From CAZFHZ01 sp964519015 (lineage in GTDB: Bacteria > Blakebacterota > Blakebacteria > Blakebacterales > CAYUVJ01), in NCBI GenBank assembly GCA_964519015.1, contig CAZFHZ010000112.1, forward strand, positions 1 to 10,229: a stretch of 10,229 nt of DNA. Reading direction: 5' to 3'. Of the stretch, positions 1 through 5,900 are shown piece after piece. The stretch's first letter is position 1. Every line of letters starts with the position of its first letter. The position numbers and the translations under genes are program-made. The notes under the pieces are model-generated. The model did not search any database. It was not told the DNA's origin and saw only the letters and a list, made by a program, of their open reading frames with translations.

Positions 1-2
1 AC

Positions 3-953
3 GTCGCCCTGCCCGAGCAGGAGGCCTTCGACATCGAGTACTGGGCGCTCGAGGAAGCCAAGCTGCGCCGGATGCCTCCCGAGCAGGAGTTCGCGCGCCG
101 GGTCGTGGTGGTGGCCGGGGCGGGAAGCGGGATCGGCCGTGAAGCGAGTCTCCGACTCGCCTCGGAGGGAGCCCAACTGGTCTGCGCCGACCGGGACGAG
201 CCGGCCGCCCGGGTGACCGCGGAGGAGGTCACGGGACGCTTTGGCTCCGGCATCGGGGTGGCCGGCACCGGGATCTCCGGCTGCGGGCCGGCCATCGGCC
301 TCGGCGTAGACATCACCGACCGGGCGAGTGTGCGGGCCCTGGTCGCCCGCGCCGTTCTGGCCTACGGCGGGGTGGACGACCTGGTGGTCACCGCGGGGGT
401 CTACCCGTCCCCCGATCGGGAGGGACGGGTGGAGGATGCCGCCTGGCGGCAGGCCTTCGAGGTCAACGCCTTCGGCGGCTGGCTGCTCTGCGACGAGCTG
501 CGCCCGCTCTGGGCGGCCCAAGGTCTGGACGGCGCGGTGGTGCTGACTACCAGCGTCAACGCGGTGGTGGCCAAGCGGGGGAGCCCGGCCTACGACGCCT
601 CGAAGGCAGCCGCCCAGCACCTGGTCCGGGAACTGGCCGTGGAACTGGCCCCGCAGGTGCGGGTCAACGCCGTGGCCCCGGCCACGGTGGTGGCCGGCTC
701 GGGGATGTTCCCGCGCGAGCGGGTGATCGCTTCCCTGGCCAAGTACGGACTCCCCTTCTCCGAGGAGGAATCCGACGAGGTGCTCCGCGACCGGCTGGCC
801 GTCTTCTACGCCGGGCGGACCCTGCTGCGAGCCCCGATCACGCCGGCCCACCAGGCCGAGGCGGTGCGTTTCCTGCTCGGCCGCTCCGCAGCCCGGACCA
901 CCGGCCAGGTGCTGACCGTGGACGGCGGGCTCCCCGAGGCCTTCCTGCGGTGA
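3..953 (+). CDS. Bifunctional rhamnulose-1-phosphate aldolase / short-chain dehydrogenase, C-terminal part (5' end outside window)
   Basis: The reading frame is open from the first base, with the first full codon at 3, so the gene starts upstream. The Met at 72 is internal. The first 23 residues (EAFDIEYWALEEAKL) match the linker that joins the class II aldolase domain to the dehydrogenase in the RhaD-RhaE/YuxG fusion family. The rest is a Rossmann-fold SDR. It has the glycine-rich AGAGSGIG nucleotide-binding loop, VVTAG in place of the usual NAG, the catalytic Ser at codon 552, and YDASK with Tyr at 591 and Lys at 603. The ends NAVAPATVV and VDGGLPEAFLR are typical of this subfamily. By family knowledge, the aldolase half splits L-rhamnulose-1-phosphate to DHAP and L-lactaldehyde, and the SDR half oxidises lactaldehyde in the cytoplasm. 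Only the SDR half can be checked here. The family assignment rests on recalled similarity over the whole visible length and agrees with the GH78 gene downstream. Confidence 0.87.
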   Translation, partial: VALPEQEAFDIEYWALEEAKLRRMPPEQEFARRVVVVAGAGSGIGREASLRLASEGAQLVCADRDEPAARVTAEEVTGRFGSGIGVAGTGISGCGPAIGLGVDITDRASVRALVARAVLAYGGVDDLVVTAGVYPSPDREGRVEDAAWRQAFEVNAFGGWLLCDELRPLWAAQGLDGAVVLTTSVNAVVAKRGSPAYDASKAAAQHLVRELAVELAPQVRVNAVAPATVVAGSGMFPRERVIASLAKYGLPFSEEESDEVLRDRLAVFYAGRTLLRAPITPAHQAEAVRFLLGRSAARTTGQVLTVDGGLPEAFLR

Positions 954-960
954 GCGGCTA

Positions 961-969
961 TGGTATAAT
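961..969 (+). promoter_or_regulatory. Extended -10 promoter for the peroxiredoxin gene
   Basis: TGGTATAAT is a perfect TATAAT hexamer (964-969) preceded by the TG of an extended -10 element. It lies 8 nt after the dehydrogenase stop codon and 27 nt before the peroxiredoxin ATG. No good -35 is present 17 nt upstream (CTTCCT), but an extended -10 can work without one. The implied start near 976 leaves a leader of only about 20 nt holding the ribosome binding site. It suggests the peroxiredoxin is transcribed separately from the rhamnose gene. Confidence 0.6.
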
Positions 970-984
970 TCCCGTGCTAAGGAG

Positions 985-992
985 AGGAGGTG
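985..992 (+). promoter_or_regulatory. Ribosome binding site that decides the peroxiredoxin start
   Basis: AGGAGGTG is a near-perfect anti-16S match. Its AGGAGG core ends 5 nt before ATG 996. A GTG at 990-992 is in the same frame and could use the overlapping AAGGAG at 979-984, but it sits inside the stronger site. ATG 996 is therefore preferred; the two choices differ by two residues. Confidence 0.65.
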
Positions 993-995
993 TCC

Positions 996-1733
996 ATGCC
1001 GGAAGAGTTCAAGCCGGGCTGTGCCCGTCCGACGGGAGGCCTTGTGGGCGGGGAGCCAGCCTCCGCCGGCACCGAGGAATCCAAACAGGAATCCAAAACC
1101 GAAGATAAAGCGAGGAGTGCCATGGTCCAGGTCGGAAAGAAGGCACCGGACTTCACCGCCCCGGCCTATCATCAGGGCAAATTTGTCAACGTGACGCTGA
1201 GCGAATACCTGGGGAAGTGGACCCTGCTCTGCTTCTACCCGGGAGATTTCACCTTCGTCTGAGCGACGGAGATCTCGGCGGTCGCCGAGAAATTCCCCGA
1301 GTTCCAGAAGCTCGACGTCAACATCCTATCCATGAGCATCGATTCCGTGTTCGTCCACAAGATGTGGGATGAGCACGAACTCTCGAAGATGGTCGAGGGC
1401 GGCATCCCCTTCCCGATGCTCTCCGACACGGGGGGCAGGGTCGGGACCGCCTACGGCGTCTACGATGCCGATGCCGGGGTGGAAACCCGCGGCCGCTTCA
1501 TCATCGATCCGGACGGGATCATCCAGGGCTACGAGGTGCTCACTCCTCCGGTGGGGCGCAACGTCGCCGAGAGCCTGCGGCAGGTGCAGGCCTTCCAACT
1601 CGTCCGGGCGACCAAGGGGAGTGAGGCCACCCCCTCGGGGTGGAGACCCGGCAAGCCGACGCTGAAGCCCGGTCCCGACCTGGTCGGTAAGGTTTGGCAG
1701 GTCTGGAAGACCTCGCAGGCCTTCGAGGACTGA
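996..1733 (+). CDS. Selenocysteine-containing peroxiredoxin (AhpC/Prx1-like), read through TGA at 1260-1262
   Basis: This is a thiol/selenol peroxidase expected to reduce H2O2 and organic hydroperoxides in the cytoplasm. Reading TGA 1260-1262 as Sec gives 245 residues. The active site is PGDFTFV-U-ATE, which keeps the PxxxTxxC pattern with Pro82, Thr86 and Sec89 at the peroxidatic position. The catalytic Arg is probably Arg165 in TRGRFIIDP. Downstream, PVGRNVAESLRQVQAFQ and GWRPGKPTLKPG follow the Prx1/AhpC layout without a frameshift, which argues against a decayed gene. The resolving-Cys motif (VCPAxW in relatives) is ATPSGW here, with Thr212 in the Cys position. The only other cysteines are Cys9 and Cys79. 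Residues 1-42 form an unusual extension: a CARPTGGLVGG segment, then a Lys/Glu-rich linker with A-rich codons. A second possible start is ATG 1122. Sec-containing peroxiredoxins are a known class (for example in Eubacterium acidaminophilum). Function here depends on selA/B/C/D elsewhere in the genome. Confidence 0.88.
1260..1262 (+). other. Recoded TGA: selenocysteine codon
   Basis: This in-frame TGA occupies exactly the peroxidatic cysteine position of the peroxiredoxin (FTFV-x-ATE, where relatives have FTFVCPTE). The frame stays open and homologous for 156 more codons. A TGC/TGT to TGA loss-of-function mutation is the alternative, but the hairpin at 1273-1290 and the intact downstream frame favour recoding. 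Confidence 0.87.
1268..1296 (+). promoter_or_regulatory. Bacterial SECIS element (SelB-binding hairpin)
   Basis: TCTCGGC (1273-1279) pairs perfectly with GCCGAGA (1284-1290), leaving a four-base loop GGTC (1280-1283). A lower stem GGA (1268-1270) with TCC (1294-1296) is possible across a small internal loop. The loop starts 17 nt after the TGA. The E. coli fdhF SECIS also has a GGUC apical loop at a nearly identical distance (about 18 nt). Unlike fdhF, no bulged U is visible in the upper stem. The element lies inside the coding sequence immediately after the Sec codon, as expected in bacteria. Confidence 0.8.
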
Positions 1734-1750
1734 CCACCGCCGGGCGGTGA

Positions 1751-1799
1751 AGCAGGCGCTATCCCGGCAGCCGGTGCGGCAGCCCCGGCCGGGCCTGCT
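1751..1799. terminator. Hairpin between convergent genes, possible bidirectional terminator
   Basis: AGCAGG (1751-1756) pairs with CCTGCT (1794-1799), and CCCGGC (1763-1768) pairs with GCCGGG (1788-1793). An inner GCCG/CGGC hairpin (1770-1773 with 1777-1780) caps the structure. A smaller hairpin, CACCGC/GCGGTG (1735-1740 with 1744-1749), precedes it directly after the peroxiredoxin stop. Neither strand has a real T-run, so these are not canonical intrinsic terminators. The location between two converging stop codons is what suggests a termination or mRNA-end role. Confidence 0.4.
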
Positions 1800-3100
1800 C
1801 AGCGGCCGATCCGGCAGATCGCCCCGTCCGACCGGGTGGCGCTGTCATCGCGCCCCCCCCAGATGAGGAGCCGGTCCCCGAACAGGAGCGAGACGTGATA
1901 GTCCCGCCCGCTGATCGGGGCGGGCGCCATCGGGGTCCACCTCCTGGTGGCGAGGTCGTAGACGGCACTGCAGTCATGACACCAGACGATAAGCCGGTCC
2001 CCCTGGAGGGTCGGGGGTGTGGGGTTGTAGCCGAAGATGCCGTACGTCCGGAGGCGGCGGGCCTGATCGCTTGCCAGCGGGGCTTCGGGGATCGTCTCCC
2101 AGGTGTCCGTCCGCGGATCGTAGATAGCGCCGTCGAAGTAGAAGAACTTCATTTCGTCGCCGGCCGGACCCATGCCTCCCCAGATGACGACCTTCTCCCC
2201 CCAGGCGAACGCCCGGGGTGCCCAGCGGGGTCCCAGCGGCGACTCGGACATCTTCTTCCAGGAGTTCGCCTCGATATCGTAGATGGCGCCGTCGGAACGG
2301 CTCGTCCCCGTGTGGGCCTCCACCGGTCCGTCACAGCCCCCCCAGATGACCAGATGCCGCCCCACGAGCACGGACGCCGGCCAGTTCCGGCGTTCGATGG
2401 GAGCGGCGGACATCTCCTTCCAGCGATCGGTGTCCGTGTCGTAGACCGCGCCGTATTGCGCCGCGTTTTCTGAGTTCGGGCACCCCCAGACAATGAACGT
2501 GTGCCCGTAGAAGAGCGGCGGCCAGCCGTCGATCGCCTTCAAGGAGGGCGGGGGGGAGGCCATCTTCTGCCAGGTATCCCGGGCGAGGTCGTAGAGCCCT
2601 CCGACCGGATTCAATTCCCTGGTCCGTCCGATGCCCCAGACCAGGAGCCGGGTACCGATGATCCCTGACGTGTACGGTTCCATCCCCAGTGTGATCGGGG
2701 CATCCGCGATCTTCCGCCAGGTGTCCCTCTCGACATCGTAGATGGCGCCGAGGGGATTGTCCTCTCCTCCCCAGATGATGACCTGATGGTCCGTCGCGAC
2801 CATGGTGAAGTGTTCCCGCCCTTCGATGGGCGCGGGTGCCATCTTCTTCCAGACGTCCGTGTCGATATCGTACACGGCGCCGTCACTGACGGGTTGTTCG
2901 GCGGTGTCGCCCCCCACTTCCCCGCCCCAGACCACCAGCCGGTTCCCCGCTGCCACGGCGCCGATCGTGCTTCGGAACCGTACCGGGGCCTCCGAGGCCA
3001 TCTTCTTCCAGGATCCGGACGAACCCGTTCTCTGCGGCTCCCGGAGACCGGAGGAGAACGAGACGACGAGGAGCAGCACGGCCGTCAGAATAGTGTTCAT
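1799..3100 (-). CDS. Secreted kelch-repeat beta-propeller protein
   Basis: The 433-residue product starts at the ATG at 3100, chosen because GGGAGGA lies just upstream on this strand and a signal peptide follows. An upstream in-frame ATG at 3163 would bury that signal. The N-terminus MNTILTAVLLLVVSFSSG looks like a Sec signal peptide, though it lacks a basic residue before the hydrophobic stretch and has no lipobox. From residue 31 to the end, eight units of about 50 residues repeat the order W-K-x-M, then VVWGG/IIWGG, then GAIYD. This is the kelch pattern of one blade per unit. The seventh unit is degenerate (LIVWCHDCSAVYD) and the last lacks the usual YD ending. Such proteins are usually binding or scaffold propellers; NanM (mutarotase) is one enzymatic case. 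No catalytic site is evident and the ligand is unknown. It is convergent with the peroxiredoxin and divergent from the permease. Confidence 0.85.
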   Translation of the reverse strand: MNTILTAVLLLVVSFSSGLREPQRTGSSGSWKKMASEAPVRFRSTIGAVAAGNRLVVWGGEVGGDTAEQPVSDGAVYDIDTDVWKKMAPAPIEGREHFTMVATDHQVIIWGGEDNPLGAIYDVERDTWRKIADAPITLGMEPYTSGIIGTRLLVWGIGRTRELNPVGGLYDLARDTWQKMASPPPSLKAIDGWPPLFYGHTFIVWGCPNSENAAQYGAVYDTDTDRWKEMSAAPIERRNWPASVLVGRHLVIWGGCDGPVEAHTGTSRSDGAIYDIEANSWKKMSESPLGPRWAPRAFAWGEKVVIWGGMGPAGDEMKFFYFDGAIYDPRTDTWETIPEAPLASDQARRLRTYGIFGYNPTPPTLQGDRLIVWCHDCSAVYDLATRRWTPMAPAPISGRDYHVSLLFGDRLLIWGGRDDSATRSDGAICRIGR

Positions 3101-3199
3101 CGGTCCTCCCCTCCATCCGGCTGCCCAGCGGTGACTCCCAGATAACCGGAGGACAGCGTACATCCGTTCCGGCTGCCGGCACCATATCCTTGATTCGGA

Positions 3200-3217
3200 C
3201 TGTCATCGGACTGTCAT
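3200..3217 (+). promoter_or_regulatory. Candidate PhoB-binding site (Pho box)
   Basis: CTGTCAT occurs twice (3200-3206 and 3211-3217) with a 4-nt spacer CGGA. Together with the preceding CGGA it forms an exact tandem 11-bp repeat (3196-3217). The E. coli Pho box is two CTGTCAT-like 7-mers separated by 4 nt, and both halves here are exact. Two points weaken the call: the spacer is not AT-rich, and no clear -10 lies about 10 nt downstream. The best downstream hexamer is TATGGT at 3252-3257. The orientation suits the permease at 3362, while the kelch gene starts 100 nt away on the other side. The binding protein is inferred from the motif alone. Confidence 0.45.
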
Positions 3218-3301
3218 GGAAACTCCGGCGACCGCCGCCGCGTAGGAAGAGTATGGTTCAATAGCTGGTCAGTGCCGCCGTTCAAAGATCCTGGTTCGCA
3301 T

Positions 3302-3313
3302 CGATCATGATCG
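3302..3313. repeat. 12-bp perfect palindrome in the permease leader
   Basis: CGATCATGATCG is its own reverse complement and lies 48 nt before the permease start codon. It could be an operator for a dimeric regulator. Short palindromes built on GATC also occur by chance. Confidence 0.25.
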
Positions 3314-3335
3314 TGTGGGGGGATGCAGGCCTGAA

Positions 3336-3361
3336 GGGTCCGAAACCCGAAGGGGTCGGCC
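3336..3361 (+). promoter_or_regulatory. Permease ribosome binding site inside alternative hairpins
   Basis: The ribosome binding site is AAGGGG (3350-3355), 6 nt before ATG 3362. It can be covered by a stem in which CCGA (3340-3343) pairs with TCGG (3356-3359) and CCC (3346-3348) pairs with GGG (3353-3355), around a GAAG loop with an AA bulge. A competing hairpin pairs GGGT (3336-3339) with ACCC (3345-3348) and would free the site. The two cannot form together. Translational control is an inference from this pairing. Confidence 0.3.
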
Positions 3362-5815
3362 ATGGGTAGCCTCCTAAACGATCTCCGTTACACGTTCCGT
3401 TCCCTGCAGCACCATCCCGGTTTCGCCCTCGTGGCCGTCTTCTCCCTGGCCATCGGGATCGGCGTGAACACGGCCATCTTCAGCGTCTACCGGACGATCT
3501 TCCGCCCCGATCCGGGGGTCAAGGATGTCGAGGAGCTCGTCCAGGTCTCCGGGTACGACATCAACGACCTGCAGGGCTCCTACCCCGAGTACCTCGACTA
3601 CCGCGCCCAGACGAAGGACATCTTCGAGGACCTGATCGCCTACGTCCCCTATCTCGCTCTGGTCGATCTGGGCGGGACGAGCGAGGTCGTCTTCTTCGAG
3701 GAGGTTACCGGGAACTACTTCGAGATGCTCGGCGTGGAGCCGGCCCTGGGCCGGGTCTTCATCGAGGAGGAAGACGACACGCCCGAGTCAGAACCGGTCG
3801 TGGTGCTCAGTCATGCCACCTGGCAGACCCGGTACGGCGGCGATCCGGGGATCATCGGACGGACCATCAAGATGAACGGCCACTCCTTCACGGTGATCGG
3901 AGTGGCGCCCCCCGATTTCCCGGGCATGTATCCCTTCACCGTCGCCTGCTGGACCCCGATCAACCAGTACGGCCTCTTCACAGATGTCGGCGACGAGTTG
4001 GCCCGGAGGAAGAGCGGGGCCAGCTGCTATATGAAGGGTCGGTTGAAGGAGGGGGTCAGCCTCGGGCAGGCCCGGCAGGCCATCAGCGTCATCCGGGCAC
4101 GGCTCGCCGAGGAATACCCCGACGTCTACCGGGGCCGGATGACGGGTGAGCTCGTCTATCCCGCGCGCGAGGTCGTGGTCGTGCCCGAGATCGACCAGCC
4201 AATCCGCCTGCTCAGCTGGTTTTTAATGGGACTGGTGGGGCTCGTGCTCGTGATCGCCTGCACGAACCTGGCCAGCATCCTGCTGGCCCGGGCCTCCGCT
4301 CGACAGCGGGAGATCGGGATCCGCCTGGCCATCGGAGCCGGGCGCTGGCGTCTGATCCGGCAACTGCTCAACGAGAGTGTCACCCTGGCCCTTCTGGGCG
4401 GCCTGGTCGGTGTCCCGATCGCGTATGGCCTGATCCGTCTGCTGGTCGCCGTCCGCCCCCCCCTGCCGCTGCCCGTTAACCTGGAGTTCGGAGTGAGCGG
4501 CGAAGCGCTCCTCTTCACGCTCGGATTGTCCGTCCTCACCGGGATCCTCTTCGGACTGCTCCCGGCCCGTCAGGCGACCCATCCCCGGATCGTCCAGACG
4601 CTGAGGGGGAACGCGCCGGCCTTCGGGACCCGCCGGCGGTTCGGATGGAAGAACACCCTCATCGTCGCCCAGGTGGCGGTCTCGACCGTCCTGCTGCTCT
4701 GTGCCGGGCTGCTGATGAGGAGTCTGACCAACGCCACGGCGATCGATCCCGGGTTCGAGCTCAGGCGTGGCGTGATCTTCGACCTGGCCTTCGAGTTCGG
4801 AGACTTCAGTGACGAGCGCGCGGTCGGGCTCGTGCGGGACGCAAGGGAGCGCTTCGGCACCCTGCCGGGGGTCGAACGGGTCGGGGTGGCCGAGCGGATC
4901 CCGCTCAACTTCTCCTATAGTAATGACAACGTGTTACCGCTCGATTCCGCCGCCGAGGTCGGGGAGCGCGGGATCGCGGCGGGCCTCTCGGACGCCGACC
5001 CCGATTTCTTCCGGGCCATGGGCATCCCCCTGCGGCGCGGGCGGTTCTTCGACGAGCGTGACGCCAGGGGGACGCCGGAGGTGGCCGTCGTCAACGAGAC
5101 CTTCGCCGAACGCTTCTGGCCGGGCCAGGATCCGATCGGCCGGCAGTTCCACACCTTCTACCGGAAGCGTCTCTACACGATCGTCGGGGTGGTCAAGGAC
5201 GGGAAGTACCGCACCCTCGGCGAGCGGCAGCAGCCCTTCTTCTGGGGATCCCTCGACCAGCGGACCTTCCACCAGGAGACCGTCACCTTCGTCGTCCGGA
5301 CCTCTCTGCCGGAGCGCGACGTGATCCCCCTCTTGCGACAGGAAGCCCGGGCGCTCGACCCCGATCTTCCGCTCTTCGATCTGAAGACCGTCAGCCAGTT
5401 CCGGGGGATGACCCTCTTCATCCCCCGTCTGGTCGGGGCCATCTCCTCTGCACTCGGCCTTTTCGCCCTCGTCCTCGGAACGACGGGTCTCTACGGGATC
5501 ATCGCTTTCGAGGTGTCACGCCGGACCCGGGAGGTCGGGGTCCGCATGGCGCTGGGAGCCCGGCGGCGGGCCGTGCTCACCTTGATCCTCGGGAACGGCC
5601 TCCGGCTGGTGCTGGCGGGACTGCTGATCGGGGTGCCCGTGGCCGCCCTGGCCGCCCGGGGATTGACGGCCCTGCTGTACGGGATCGCCCCCCTCGATCC
5701 GGTCACCTTCCTGGGAGTCCCGATGCTGCTGATCGGGGTGACGGTCGCGGCCACCCTGACGCCGGCCCTCCGGGCGGCCCGGATCCATCCCATCGAGGCC
5801 CTGCGTCACGAATAA
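3362..5815 (+). CDS. ADOP-type duplicated FtsX/MacB-like permease without a linked ATPase
   Basis: This is an inner-membrane protein of 817 residues. The N-terminus (NDLRYTFRSLQHHPGFALVAV) and the double layout match the acidobacterial duplicated orphan permease (ADOP) family. In order it has TM1 (about 20-44), a MacB-like periplasmic core (50-270), three FtsX helices (about 281-308, 339-361, 382-402), a fifth helix (427-455), a second periplasmic core (460-685) and three final FtsX helices (688-712, 740-760, 775-797). Each half keeps the cytoplasmic motif REIGIRLAIGA or REVGVRMALGA, the region that contacts the ATPase in MacB/LolCE-type transporters. The ending PIEALRHE is also typical. No ABC ATPase gene lies on either side here. 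Relatives act in mechanotransmission-type export or lipoprotein/lipid handling, and the ADOP substrate is generally unknown. The ATG at 3362 is supported by AAGGGG 6 nt upstream and by the family N-terminus. Confidence 0.9.
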   Translation: MGSLLNDLRYTFRSLQHHPGFALVAVFSLAIGIGVNTAIFSVYRTIFRPDPGVKDVEELVQVSGYDINDLQGSYPEYLDYRAQTKDIFEDLIAYVPYLALVDLGGTSEVVFFEEVTGNYFEMLGVEPALGRVFIEEEDDTPESEPVVVLSHATWQTRYGGDPGIIGRTIKMNGHSFTVIGVAPPDFPGMYPFTVACWTPINQYGLFTDVGDELARRKSGASCYMKGRLKEGVSLGQARQAISVIRARLAEEYPDVYRGRMTGELVYPAREVVVVPEIDQPIRLLSWFLMGLVGLVLVIACTNLASILLARASARQREIGIRLAIGAGRWRLIRQLLNESVTLALLGGLVGVPIAYGLIRLLVAVRPPLPLPVNLEFGVSGEALLFTLGLSVLTGILFGLLPARQATHPRIVQTLRGNAPAFGTRRRFGWKNTLIVAQVAVSTVLLLCAGLLMRSLTNATAIDPGFELRRGVIFDLAFEFGDFSDERAVGLVRDARERFGTLPGVERVGVAERIPLNFSYSNDNVLPLDSAAEVGERGIAAGLSDADPDFFRAMGIPLRRGRFFDERDARGTPEVAVVNETFAERFWPGQDPIGRQFHTFYRKRLYTIVGVVKDGKYRTLGERQQPFFWGSLDQRTFHQETVTFVVRTSLPERDVIPLLRQEARALDPDLPLFDLKTVSQFRGMTLFIPRLVGAISSALGLFALVLGTTGLYGIIAFEVSRRTREVGVRMALGARRRAVLTLILGNGLRLVLAGLLIGVPVAALAARGLTALLYGIAPLDPVTFLGVPMLLIGVTVAATLTPALRAARIHPIEALRHE

Positions 5816-5822
5816 GGAAGGG

Positions 5823-5842
5823 CGCGGCTCCCTGGAACCGCG
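5823..5842. repeat. GC-rich hairpin between permease and rhamnosidase genes
   Basis: CGCGG (5823-5827) pairs with CCGCG (5838-5842). An inner TCC/GGA pairing across one mismatch extends it. It begins 7 nt after the permease stop. No T-run follows, so it is at best a weak terminator or an mRNA processing or stability element. I see no clear promoter in the remaining leader up to 5888. Confidence 0.3.
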
Positions 5843-5900
5843 GTCGGAGTTGGGCTATCGTGGCGGCGTGCCCCCACCTTGGCCGACCGGGAGGTGGAAT

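Noticed and set aside
951..953. TGA ending the dehydrogenase as another possible Sec codon
   Set aside because: The preceding EAFLR is the usual C-terminus of this family, and a promoter and new gene follow at once.
996..1733. Peroxiredoxin as a pseudogene, or two separate small genes split at TGA 1260
   Set aside because: The TGA falls exactly on the catalytic Cys position, the frame and family motifs continue unbroken, and a SECIS-like hairpin follows at the proper distance.
1853..1860. Run of eight C in the kelch gene as a frameshift or slippage site
   Set aside because: The reverse strand reads through as an intact WGG kelch motif and the frame is continuous on both sides. It is a repeat-motif coincidence (TGG GGG GGG codons).
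3252..3257. TATGGT as a firm -10 for the permease
   Set aside because: It has no convincing -35, no extended -10 TG, and is too far (34 nt) from the Pho-like box for the standard arrangement.
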